A DNA stretch of 6,928 nt from Fidelibacterota bacterium (GTDB taxonomy: Bacteria; Fidelibacterota; UBA8477; JABMPR01). Location: NCBI GenBank assembly GCA_030595455.1, contig JAUVDF010000047.1:1-6928 (forward strand). Direction: 5' to 3'. Of the stretch, positions 1 through 6,352 are shown in pieces. The notes under the pieces were generated by a model. That model searched no databases. It saw only the letters and a program-made list of their open reading frames with translations, and was not told the origin of the DNA. How positions within the stretch are numbered: position 1 is the first letter of the stretch; the number at the start of each line of letters is the position of its first letter. Made by a program: the position numbers and the translations under genes.

Positions 1-969
1 ATGACCACAGTTGGTTTTGGCGATTTGACTCCGGCAACTCCGGCTGCCCGCATTGCAGCATCGATTATGATGTTCTTTTCACTGGCGTTGATCTCATTCT
101 TTACGGCTACCATTTCTTCAATCTTTGTAGCACGGAAAATCAGAGAGGGTAAGGGTTTGGAAAAAATAAATTATACCGACCACTATGTTATTTGCGGCTG
201 GAATGATCTCGCAGATGAATTATTGGATGCATTTCTAAAACAGGATGATGACGCTTTGACTTCCATTGTCCTGGTGAATGAGCTTTCAGAGGAAGAGATC
301 GATGCCTGGCGTTCTAAATTAAACGCGAGCCACATGGGTTTTGTCCGTGGTGATTTTACTCAGGATCAAATTTTAGAGAAAGCCAATATCTCTAAAGCGA
401 AAGCTGTCCTCATTTTACCAAACCTGATTAAAACCGGACCTGCTGAAGCTGATGAGAAAACAGCCTTAGCCACTTACTCCATAAAAGCGCTCGCCCCTAA
501 AACTAAGGTTTACGCCTATATCCTGCAGGCTGAAAACAAATCAAAATTACGCCGAGCTAAGGCTGATGGCATTATTGTGGCTGATGAATTCGGCGCTTTT
601 TTAGGTGCCAGCCAGTTACACAACCCCGGGATTCCCGCCTTTCTGTCACAAATGTTGAACACCGATCAAAGTCGTCTAGCAACTAAACCGGTACCGGAAC
701 GGATGATCGGAAAGTCTTATGGGGAACTTTTTAAGTACTCCTTTGACGAACATCATTCAACTATCCTCGGTGTCTATCAGGAAGAGACCTCTGCTGGAAT
801 CGGTGATTTTCTCGCCGCTGACTCAGGGGATTATCTCGATCAATTTATTGCGGCCAAGCTCAAAGCTGCTGGTCGTACTCAAGATGAAGAGCACAAAATG
901 AAAGTTCGCATAAACCCGGAGAAGGATTATGTCCTTAAAACTGGCGAACGAATGATTCTTTTAAATTAA
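1..969 (+). CDS. Potassium channel with RCK (TrkA-N/TrkA-C) domains, MthK-like; 5' end cut by window edge
   Basis: This is the C-terminal part of an inner-membrane K+ channel subunit. The first codon is ATG, but it sits inside the pore, so the true start, the first helix and the pore helix lie upstream. Visible residues 3-8 (TVGFGD) are the K+ selectivity filter, followed by a pore-lining helix at about 17-45. Residues about 60-195 form a Rossmann-like RCK_N domain whose start, HYVICGWNDLADEL, resembles the ICGW strand of archaeal MthK more than the usual GxGxxG. Residues about 228-322 form an RCK_C domain that ends at the usual place (KTGERMILLN). By family knowledge, RCK domains form a ring that opens the pore on binding a ligand. 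Oddities are Phe in the filter, an apparent insertion of about 35-40 residues (262-300) in RCK_C, and no evident MthK-type Ca2+ ligands. The gene is followed after 14 bases by a cyclic-nucleotide-binding protein. The family is certain; the ligand is unknown. Confidence 0.93.
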   Translation: MTTVGFGDLTPATPAARIAASIMMFFSLALISFFTATISSIFVARKIREGKGLEKINYTDHYVICGWNDLADELLDAFLKQDDDALTSIVLVNELSEEEIDAWRSKLNASHMGFVRGDFTQDQILEKANISKAKAVLILPNLIKTGPAEADEKTALATYSIKALAPKTKVYAYILQAENKSKLRRAKADGIIVADEFGAFLGASQLHNPGIPAFLSQMLNTDQSRLATKPVPERMIGKSYGELFKYSFDEHHSTILGVYQEETSAGIGDFLAADSGDYLDQFIAAKLKAAGRTQDEEHKMKVRINPEKDYVLKTGERMILLN

Positions 970-983
970 CCAGCGAGTCGCTT

Positions 984-1487
984 ATGCCTTATATCCCACA
1001 TCTTAACAATTGCCATCTCTTTGATGGTTTGAAAGAAGAAGAGATTGCTGTTTATCGGCCGGCCACCCGCCTTGTGACCTATAAATCAGGGGACTCCATT
1101 ATGGAGGAAGGTGAGCTGGGTGAGACCCTACTCATTCTCATCAAGGGAACCGTTACGATCAGTAAAAAGCTAACCCTGCTGGGTGATGGTTCAGGTGATA
1201 CTACAGACAAAACCTTTATCACACTCGATGATAAGATTAAACCTTTCTTCGGCGAGATGGCCCTGCTCATGGAAGAATCATTACGAACGGCCACCGTCAC
1301 GGCTTCCACCGATTGCGAAATCGTAGTCATGGAAAAATCAGCCTTCCAACAGACCTGTTCAGACAATCCCGCCATCGGTTTAAAAGTCATGGAGAATATT
1401 GCCACAAAACTGGCTACGAACCTGGAACGGGAAAGCAAAAACGTATTGAAATTAACCACGGCTTTTAGCCTGGTTTTAGAAGATTAG
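984..1487 (+). CDS. Stand-alone cyclic nucleotide-binding domain protein (CRP/CNBD fold, no HTH)
   Basis: This 167-residue soluble protein consists almost only of one cyclic nucleotide-binding domain (residues about 10-150). The phosphate-binding cassette is intact: FFGEMALL at 88-95 and RTATV at 101-105. The spacing of ten residues from Glu91 to Arg101 equals that between Glu72 and Arg82 of E. coli CRP, so cAMP or cGMP binding is plausible. Thr102 follows the Arg, where CRP has Ser. The usual Gly-Pro-Gly-Asp turn before the cassette is replaced by DDKIKP, after a Gly/Asp-rich loop (67-75). A C-helix-like segment (about 127-155) follows, but there is no DNA-binding helix-turn-helix, no kinase and no transmembrane part, so it should act through a partner. 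The obvious candidate is the K+ channel encoded 14 bases upstream; this is inference from position. The start has only a weak GAG (975-977) as ribosome site, which fits translational coupling to the channel gene. Confidence 0.9.
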   Translation: MPYIPHLNNCHLFDGLKEEEIAVYRPATRLVTYKSGDSIMEEGELGETLLILIKGTVTISKKLTLLGDGSGDTTDKTFITLDDKIKPFFGEMALLMEESLRTATVTASTDCEIVVMEKSAFQQTCSDNPAIGLKVMENIATKLATNLERESKNVLKLTTAFSLVLED

Positions 1488-1522
1488 CAGACTATACCTC
1501 AAAAGACTAGAAAAGGACTTAC

Positions 1523-2005
1523 ATGAACATTGCAAAAGGCAAGGTCGCAAGTATTGACTATACGCTAACCAACGGCAAGGGCGAAGTTTTAGACAGTAGC
1601 TCCGGACAAGAACCCTTAGCTTATATACATGGCCAGGGTGGACTCATTCCCGGCCTGGAAAAAGAACTTGAGGGTAAAGTTAAAGGGGACAAACTAATCG
1701 CTATTATCCCGCCAGAACTCGCTTATGGCATCCACAATAAAGAACTGGTTAAAGATTTTCCAGCCAAAAACTTCCCTGACCCAGACGATATCAAAATTGG
1801 AGCTCAGTTCGAGTTACAACAAGATGATCATATTCAAATTGCCACGGTTACTAATGTTGGCAATGAGGTTGTTACCGTAGATATGAACCACCCCCTGGCA
1901 GACGAAACCCTTCATTTTGATGTGGAAGTTATGGATGTTCGTGAAGCTAGCAAAGAAGAGCTAGAACATGGGCATGTCCATGGTGCCGGTGGACATCATC
2001 ATTAA
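1523..2005 (+). CDS. slyD: FKBP-type peptidyl-prolyl cis-trans isomerase, SlyD-like
   Basis: This 160-residue cytoplasmic protein has the SlyD layout. An N-terminal FKBP half (about 1-68, with GxVxxIDYTL, a YIHGxGxLIPGLE strand-helix and GDK) is followed by the insert-in-flap chaperone domain (about 70-125, ending in VDMNHPLA, a SlyD signature) and the return FKBP strand (HFDVEVMDV, 131-139). The tail EELEHGHVHGAGGHHH holds six His and no Cys. It is shorter than the E. coli SlyD tail, which is rich in both and binds Ni2+. By family knowledge these proteins speed prolyl isomerisation, act as chaperones and often bind metal. AAAGGA at 1512-1517, five bases before ATG, supports this start. It is the last gene of the left block, 35 bases after the CNBD gene and just before a terminator. 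The symbol is given by family; a closely related FKBP paralogue (FkpB/SlpA type) lacks the His tail and fits less well. Confidence 0.92.
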   Translation: MNIAKGKVASIDYTLTNGKGEVLDSSSGQEPLAYIHGQGGLIPGLEKELEGKVKGDKLIAIIPPELAYGIHNKELVKDFPAKNFPDPDDIKIGAQFELQQDDHIQIATVTNVGNEVVTVDMNHPLADETLHFDVEVMDVREASKEELEHGHVHGAGGHHH

Positions 2006-2032
2006 GTAAAAATTAATAATGAATAAAATTGT

Positions 2033-2060
2033 AAGGGGTGGTAATATGCTGCCCCTTTTT
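2033..2060 (+). terminator. Rho-independent terminator after the slyD-like gene
   Basis: AAGGGG (2033-2038) pairs perfectly with CCCCTT (2052-2057). Weaker G-U and A-U pairing can extend the stem inwards, and the hairpin runs into a T-tract (2056-2060). It lies 27 bases after the slyD-like stop codon and should end the channel-CNBD-slyD transcript. Confidence 0.82.
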
Positions 2061-2267
2061 AGTTTTAAAGCCAGGCGACTATAGGGGATAGCAGTATAAG
2101 TGGAAAGGCTGGTTTTCGACTCGGTTTGCTCTATTTGTGAAATTCGTATCAAAAAGAAAAGCTTAACAGTTTTATATTTTCAAATTTCTCTCATCGAAGA
2201 ATAGCCAGAAACGTCGTCCTTAACTATATTGCAATGAACCCAATAAAAAGAATCAAGGAACCAAGTT
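2061..2267 (+). other. Intergenic region, presumed promoter region of the GHL10 lipoprotein gene
   Basis: No convincing gene is present. Since a terminator precedes it and the next gene is on the same strand, a promoter is expected here. Hexamers resembling a -10 box occur at 2095-2100 (TATAAG), 2173-2178 (TATATT) and 2225-2230 (TATATT), but none has a good -35 box at 16-18 bases. I therefore assign no promoter. The stretch around 2141-2190 is notably A/T-rich, as promoter regions often are. The ribosome site AAGGAA (2255-2260) lies seven bases before the next ATG. Confidence 0.4.
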
Positions 2268-3818
2268 ATGAACCACCAGAAAAACACCAAAAGCCTTAAG
2301 TTTTTCTTATTACCAATTGTTGCGCTAATGCTTGGTGCCTGTACGACTACCCAGCCACGAGTTGAGTCTGTAGAACCCATAGTTGAAGCATCACCAGTAA
2401 AACAAGCTGCCGATATCCCGCGAGAATTCAGAGCCGCTTGGGTGGCAACAGTCGCCAATATAGATTGGCCCAGCCAACCAGGCTTGAGCACAGCAGAACA
2501 ACAGGCTGAAGCCATTAGTCTTTTAGATAGCGCCGTTATCCTGAATCTAAATGCCATCATTTTTCAAGTCCGTCCTCAGTGTGATGCCCTCTATGCCAGC
2601 GAACTGGAACCCTGGTCCTACTTTTTAACTGGTGACCAGGGGACAGCACCAGAACCCTTTTATGACCCGCTGACTTTTTGGGTAGATGAGGCTCACAAAA
2701 GAGGTCTGGAATTACACACCTGGTTTAACCCCTACCGGGCTCACCATCCCAATGGTGAAAAAAATGAAAGTTCTGTTATTTCGACCCGGCCGGACATTGT
2801 GAGAGAGCTCGAAAAGGGCTACTTCTGGTTGGATCCAGCCATGCAGGAAACTCAAGACTATTCCTATGAAGTCGTGATGGATGTTGTTCGTCGCTATGAT
2901 ATCGATGGGGTTCATTTTGATGACTACTTTTACCCCTATGGAAATGATCCGTTTCCAGATGATGATACCTGGCAAACATACTTGAATGCCGGGGGTCGCC
3001 TTGAGCGACACGATTGGCGTCGCGATGCCGTAAACGTATTTATCAAGCGGGTGTATGACGGGATAAAGTCTGAGAAGTCCTGGGTCAAATTTGGGCTGAG
3101 TCCTTTTGGAATTTGGCGTCCCGGACATCCAGCATCTATTCGGGGTTATGATCAATATGACAAACTTTATGCTGATGCAAAACTGTGGTTAAATGAAGGC
3201 TGGGTGGATTATTGGACTCCCCAACTTTATTGGCCAACCCGTCAAATACCTCAAAGCTATCCTGTCCTGTTGGGCTGGTGGACCAGGGAAAACCACCAAA
3301 ATCGAAATATTTGGCCCGGTCTCTTTACCAGTAAAATTTCCGATGAAGCGGGAGCCCTGGAAAACTTCAGTCAGATCATGATTACCAGGGGAATGGTTCC
3401 AGACGGCCCTGGTAATGTGCACTTTTCCATGAAAGCCCTCCAACGCAACTTTGGCGGCATCTCAGATATTCTGCTTGAAGGTCCCTACTCAAAACCGGTT
3501 CTGGTTCCAACATCACCCTGGCTAGACAATCAAGCGCCTGCAGCACCATTGGTTGAGATTGAACCCAAAGAGGGCAACATCCATATTCACTGGCTCCATG
3601 AAAATCGTGAAGATGTCAATAAGTGGGTGATCTATCTCCAACGCGGCAAACACTGGACCTATCAAATTCTTACGGCAGACCAGGAGTCTATAGTCTTGCC
3701 TCACACAATTCGTGATGAAGCAGGCCTGACACCCCCTGAAGTTTTAGACATGATTGCTGTAACTGCTGTTGATCGACTTGGCAATGAAAGTAAACGCAAT
3801 TATCTATCAATAAGGTAA
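2268..3818 (+). CDS. GHL10/DUF187 family lipoprotein, YddW (DigH)-like glycosyl hydrolase
   Basis: This 516-residue exported lipoprotein starts with a positively charged N-terminus, a hydrophobic stretch (12-22) and the lipobox L-G-A-C with lipidated Cys25. Thr at the following position suggests sorting to the outer membrane. After a linker (26-50), the GHL10 (PF02638-type) catalytic domain covers about 51-410. It opens with PREFRAAWVATVANIDWP and carries FQVRPQCDALY (99-109), LHTWFNPYRAHH (149-160) and DIDGVHFDDYFYPYG (211-225). In this TIM-barrel-like family the acidic residues of HFDDY (Asp218, Asp219) are likely active-site candidates. Residues about 423-516 look like a fibronectin-III-like beta domain (PAAPLVEIEPKEGNIHIHW ... 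AVTAVDRLGNES). E. coli YddW, renamed DigH, is a division-site enzyme acting on denuded peptidoglycan glycans, so a cell-wall role is likely here; the exact substrate is inferred. The start is fixed by AAGGAA seven bases upstream and by the signal peptide. It ends 22 bases from the convergent permease gene. Confidence 0.93.
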   Translation: MNHQKNTKSLKFFLLPIVALMLGACTTTQPRVESVEPIVEASPVKQAADIPREFRAAWVATVANIDWPSQPGLSTAEQQAEAISLLDSAVILNLNAIIFQVRPQCDALYASELEPWSYFLTGDQGTAPEPFYDPLTFWVDEAHKRGLELHTWFNPYRAHHPNGEKNESSVISTRPDIVRELEKGYFWLDPAMQETQDYSYEVVMDVVRRYDIDGVHFDDYFYPYGNDPFPDDDTWQTYLNAGGRLERHDWRRDAVNVFIKRVYDGIKSEKSWVKFGLSPFGIWRPGHPASIRGYDQYDKLYADAKLWLNEGWVDYWTPQLYWPTRQIPQSYPVLLGWWTRENHQNRNIWPGLFTSKISDEAGALENFSQIMITRGMVPDGPGNVHFSMKALQRNFGGISDILLEGPYSKPVLVPTSPWLDNQAPAAPLVEIEPKEGNIHIHWLHENREDVNKWVIYLQRGKHWTYQILTADQESIVLPHTIRDEAGLTPPEVLDMIAVTAVDRLGNESKRNYLSIR

Positions 3819-3840
3819 GTCCGCCAAACAGGTTTATGCG

Positions 3841-5496
3841 TTAGGGCTCATAGGCCTTAACTGCCTGGAATCCCCACTTGAGGGGCAACCAGGTATAGAG
3901 CGTAGTTAACACCACCACAAAACCCACAATTAAACCAATATATCCACTGGCGCCACTTGACTGATAAAGATTGATCACCAGAACCAAGGCCAGGACTGAG
4001 AGTGAAACATAAATCAAACTCAGCACGATAGTTATGATGCCACCATAGCCACTGCTAATTTTCATGGGGTTGGTTTCGTTAAACTGGGCATAAACCGCCC
4101 CTAAGCCTAACGATAGACTAATTAATGCCAGGCTTGTTAATAACAGAAAGCCACTGGCTAACACAGCAATCTCTATGCGTTGTCCTAAAAAATAATTTGA
4201 GGCCAGGGCTACGATTTCTGTTAAAGTAAACAACACAAAAAAGGCGCTCCAGAACTTTTCAATAAAGACCTTTTTCATGGAAAAGGGGGACATTTGAAGA
4301 ATCCACCAACTCCGTCCTTCCATACTGATCATGGGATAAACAAAACGAGCAGTAAGTGCTGCCAGAATGAATCCCATAAAGCCAAAGTTAAAGATATAGA
4401 TTGAGGTCTGCCAGAAAGCGGGGAGATCCTCAAAATGGACACTTTTATCAGAGAGGTTAATCAAATATACCGCAATCATAAAGCTCATCAACAGGAATTG
4501 CACCCACTGTTGTGGGGTTCTCATAAACTGAACCAAGTCTTTGGAAACCAGGGCTTTTGTAGGACCATTTAATCCTGGCCAGGACAGACTGAAAACCCTG
4601 CTTGGTTCTTTTTTTCGGCTAGCTGAACTGTGGCTTTCCATGATTTGATAGCTCCGAAAGTACTGCTTGTCAGCTGTCCAGCTCACTAACTCCCAACCCG
4701 CTGCAGCAGTTGTAATGAAGAGGGCCGAAAAAAACAATCGCTCTAGCCAGTCCAGGCTTTCACTCCCCAAAAATAGTGAGCTAAGCCAGTAGCTGGGAAT
4801 AAGCGGAAAGGGGTTGTTTGACAAATTAGCCAGATAGCGACCCAAGGCTCTGAAGTTTCCCAACTGACCACCCCCCAGAATCGTGTCTTGCTGACTCACA
4901 TTAAAGTATAGGTAAAACAAAGCGGTGAAAACCAGGCCCAATAGCACAAAGAGCGTTCGCATTCTTAAATATCTGGAAAGGGTAACCAGCAACAAGAGCA
5001 GTAAACAGGCTGAAACAGTAGCAATAAATAAAAAGGGCAGAATTCCCGTAAAAAAGACAATGCCATACTGAGCAATTGAGAGTCCTTGTAGCTTACCATA
5101 GGCCAGGGTTAAGGGAATCCCCAGAATGAGCAATGCCCAAGAACTATAGATCAAATTCTCAACAAATTTAACCCTAAATATCTGAGAACTATCCAGGGGC
5201 AGAGTCATCAGAAAAGCAACTTCTGGAGAACGATAAAAAGTAGAGAGGCCGGTGATCAAATTAGAGAATACCAGCAGGTAAAAAATAATTGACCAGCCCA
5301 GGTAAAATAGACGATCAAGGAAAACCTCTCCCAGCTCTCCTTGTCTCAATAGAAATTCTCCGCCTGAAAGGAAGAGTCGATATCCCCCAAAAATCAGTCC
5401 TAAGACAATGATTGAGGAGACAAGAATCTCCAGGCGTTTACGCTTAAATACTCCAGAGAGAAACCCTCTGATATTTTGACGTTTTGCCCGAAACAA
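3841..5496 (-). CDS. ABC transporter permease, 'putative ABC exporter' (PF16949-like) type; start uncertain
   Basis: This is a polytopic inner-membrane protein of at least 551 residues with about 12-14 hydrophobic helices (for example about 23-43, 65-86, 117-134, 141-173, 180-198, 252-272, 331-347, 364-383, 413-433, 443-468, 486-510 and 517-536). Two helix sets flank a cytoplasmic, charged stretch (about 275-325). FYRSPEVAFLMTLPL (88-102) and RFVYPMISMEGRSWWILQMSP (384-404) are the kind of motifs I associate with this large ABC-2-like permease family. With the ATPase encoded just upstream it should form an exporter; the substrate is unknown. The coordinates use a TTG start (5494-5496) that has no ribosome site. 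Better supported by upstream sequence is ATT at 5521-5523, nine codons earlier, with AAGGAA five bases before it. There is no in-frame ATG between the TAA at 5536-5538 and about residue 97. An upstream in-frame ATG (5590-5592) is cut off by that TAA. Confidence 0.88.
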   Translation of the reverse strand: MFRAKRQNIRGFLSGVFKRKRLEILVSSIIVLGLIFGGYRLFLSGGEFLLRQGELGEVFLDRLFYLGWSIIFYLLVFSNLITGLSTFYRSPEVAFLMTLPLDSSQIFRVKFVENLIYSSWALLILGIPLTLAYGKLQGLSIAQYGIVFFTGILPFLFIATVSACLLLLLLVTLSRYLRMRTLFVLLGLVFTALFYLYFNVSQQDTILGGGQLGNFRALGRYLANLSNNPFPLIPSYWLSSLFLGSESLDWLERLFFSALFITTAAAGWELVSWTADKQYFRSYQIMESHSSASRKKEPSRVFSLSWPGLNGPTKALVSKDLVQFMRTPQQWVQFLLMSFMIAVYLINLSDKSVHFEDLPAFWQTSIYIFNFGFMGFILAALTARFVYPMISMEGRSWWILQMSPFSMKKVFIEKFWSAFFVLFTLTEIVALASNYFLGQRIEIAVLASGFLLLTSLALISLSLGLGAVYAQFNETNPMKISSGYGGIITIVLSLIYVSLSVLALVLVINLYQSSGASGYIGLIVGFVVVLTTLYTWLPLKWGFQAVKAYEP

Positions 5497-5528
5497 AAGT
5501 TGGGTTTGTTGAGAAACTATAATGTGGA

Positions 5529-5534
5529 TTCCTT
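5529..5534 (-). promoter_or_regulatory. Ribosome binding site pointing to an ATT start for the permease
   Basis: On the minus strand AAGGAA is followed by five bases and then ATT (5521-5523), in frame with the permease. The spacing matches the other sites in this window (five and seven bases before ATG). The TTG at 5494-5496 lies 32 bases beyond this site, too far to use it. This is inference; AUU starts are rare, the known cases including E. coli infC. Confidence 0.5.
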
Positions 5535-5535
5535 T

Positions 5536-5592
5536 TTACCGAAGGCTGAGGCTCTCGAAGCCTGGAGGATTGCGCTTATCTGACCTGGACAT
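5536..5592 (-). CDS. Possible 18-codon leader ORF, or detached N-terminus of the permease
   Basis: ATG at 5590-5592 opens a short frame (MSRSDKRNPPGFESLSLR) that ends in TAA at 5536-5538. It starts ten bases after the ATPase stop codon, the spacing expected for the next gene of an operon, and it is in the same frame as the permease. Only a weak GAG (5602-5604) precedes it as ribosome site, and its ATG lies inside a 9-bp hairpin stem. Its TAA abuts the permease ribosome site. It could be a translational-coupling leader, a permease N-terminus cut off by a nonsense codon, or chance. I have no homology evidence that it is translated. Confidence 0.25.
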   Translation of the reverse strand: MSRSDKRNPPGFESLSLR

Positions 5593-5613
5593 TTCGGCAA
5601 GCTCAATGTCCAG
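5585..5613 (-). repeat. Perfect 9-bp inverted repeat (hairpin) across the ATPase stop codon
   Basis: CTGGACATT (5585-5593) and AATGTCCAG (5605-5613) are exact inverted copies around an 11-base loop. In the minus-strand mRNA one arm covers the last ATPase codons and touches the TGA stop, and the other contains the ATG at 5590-5592. No T-tract follows, so it is not a standard terminator. It could hide the mini-ORF start until a ribosome finishing the ATPase opens it. A second, smaller inverted repeat, AGGCT/AGCCT, lies at 5549-5563. Confidence 0.6.
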
Positions 5614-6340
5614 CCTGTTCTTCTTCTTCAACAATTCTTAGAAAACGCTCTTCCAGATTTTCCTTTTCACCTGAAACCGAGCGGAACGAGTCAACGGTAC
5701 CGACACCCAAAAGCTTACCCCGGTTGATGATGGCGATCCGGTCAGAAAGCTCTTCAGCGACATGCAGATTGTGAGTACTTATAAACACCGTCACGCCAGC
5801 CTTGCTCTGCTCTTTTAACATGTCCTTGATAATTCTGGCTGTTTTGGGGTCTAAGCCAACCATGGGTTCATCGATAATCAAGATTTCCGGTTTGTGTAAA
5901 AAGGCAGAGGCGAATGCCAACCTTTGCTTCATGCCCTGGGAATATCCAGCAATGCGGTCTCCCAGCCATTCAGTCATAAACAGCCGTTCACTTAGTTTTT
6001 GCTGCTCTTGCTGAATGGTTTTATTCTCCATCGAATAAAGCTGCCCCACCATCATCAGTAATTCCTGACCTGTAAGGTGTTGATAGAGAAAAGCGGCATC
6101 AGGAACATAGCCAATCAGTGCTTTAGCCTGTTTCGGCTCTGTTTTAACACTGAAACCACCCATTTCGATAGATCCCGAGCTAGGCGTCATCAGACCAACC
6201 ATCATTTTGATGGTTGTGGTTTTTCCAGCGCCGTTGGGACCCAGAAAGCTAAAGAGTTCACCCTTGCTCACTTCAAGTGAAAGCTGGTTTACAGCAAGCG
6301 TGGTTTCGAATTGTTTTGAGAGATTATTTAGTTTTATCAT
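5603..6340 (-). CDS. ABC transporter ATP-binding protein
   Basis: This is a 245-residue cytoplasmic ATPase of the ABC-2 exporter kind, with every core motif present. Walker A is GPNGAGKTT (34-42), the signature is YSQGMKQR (133-140, a SQG variant of LSGGQ), Walker B is ILIIDEP (153-159, catalytic Glu158), the D-loop is GLD (162-164) and the switch His is His190 in STHNL. At the Q-loop position the sequence is IGYVPD (76-81), with Asp where Gln is usual. EcsA/CcmA-like exporters often vary here, so this need not mean inactivity. The length is that of one nucleotide-binding domain plus a short acidic tail (EEEEQ). ATG at 6338-6340 follows the GNAT-like gene by 12 bases, with GGA six bases before it, so the two are probably one transcript. 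It should energise the permease encoded immediately downstream. The transported substrate cannot be read from the sequence. Confidence 0.96.
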   Translation of the reverse strand: MIKLNNLSKQFETTLAVNQLSLEVSKGELFSFLGPNGAGKTTTIKMMVGLMTPSSGSIEMGGFSVKTEPKQAKALIGYVPDAAFLYQHLTGQELLMMVGQLYSMENKTIQQEQQKLSERLFMTEWLGDRIAGYSQGMKQRLAFASAFLHKPEILIIDEPMVGLDPKTARIIKDMLKEQSKAGVTVFISTHNLHVAEELSDRIAIINRGKLLGVGTVDSFRSVSGEKENLEERFLRIVEEEEQAGH

Positions 6341-6352
6341 ATTAAGTCCAGT

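Noticed and set aside
1..3. ATG at base 1 as the start of the channel gene
   Set aside because: It falls directly before the selectivity filter; a channel needs a first helix and pore helix upstream.
1079..1459. 126-codon open frame on the minus strand inside the CNBD gene
   Set aside because: It is antisense to a clearly conserved CNBD, has a low-complexity Ser/Val-rich translation and no recognisable motif.
1961..2152. 63-codon minus-strand frame across the slyD 3' end and terminator
   Set aside because: It overlaps the slyD His tail and the terminator hairpin, and its translation shows no protein-like motif.
2135..2178. TTGTGA ... TATATT as a sigma-70 promoter
   Set aside because: The gap between the two hexamers (32 bases) is far beyond 16-18 and neither has a suitable partner.
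2180..2560. 126-codon minus-strand frame over the lipoprotein gene start
   Set aside because: It covers the ribosome site, signal peptide and first domain strands of a confidently called gene; no independent support.
2712..3155. 147-codon minus-strand frame inside the GHL10 gene
   Set aside because: The plus strand here encodes the conserved catalytic core, and the antisense translation looks like chance.
3872..3885. CCCC-ACTTGA-GGGG hairpin just past the lipoprotein gene, considered as its terminator
   Set aside because: Only four base pairs, no T-tract on either side, and it lies within the permease coding sequence. No clear terminator was found for the convergent pair.
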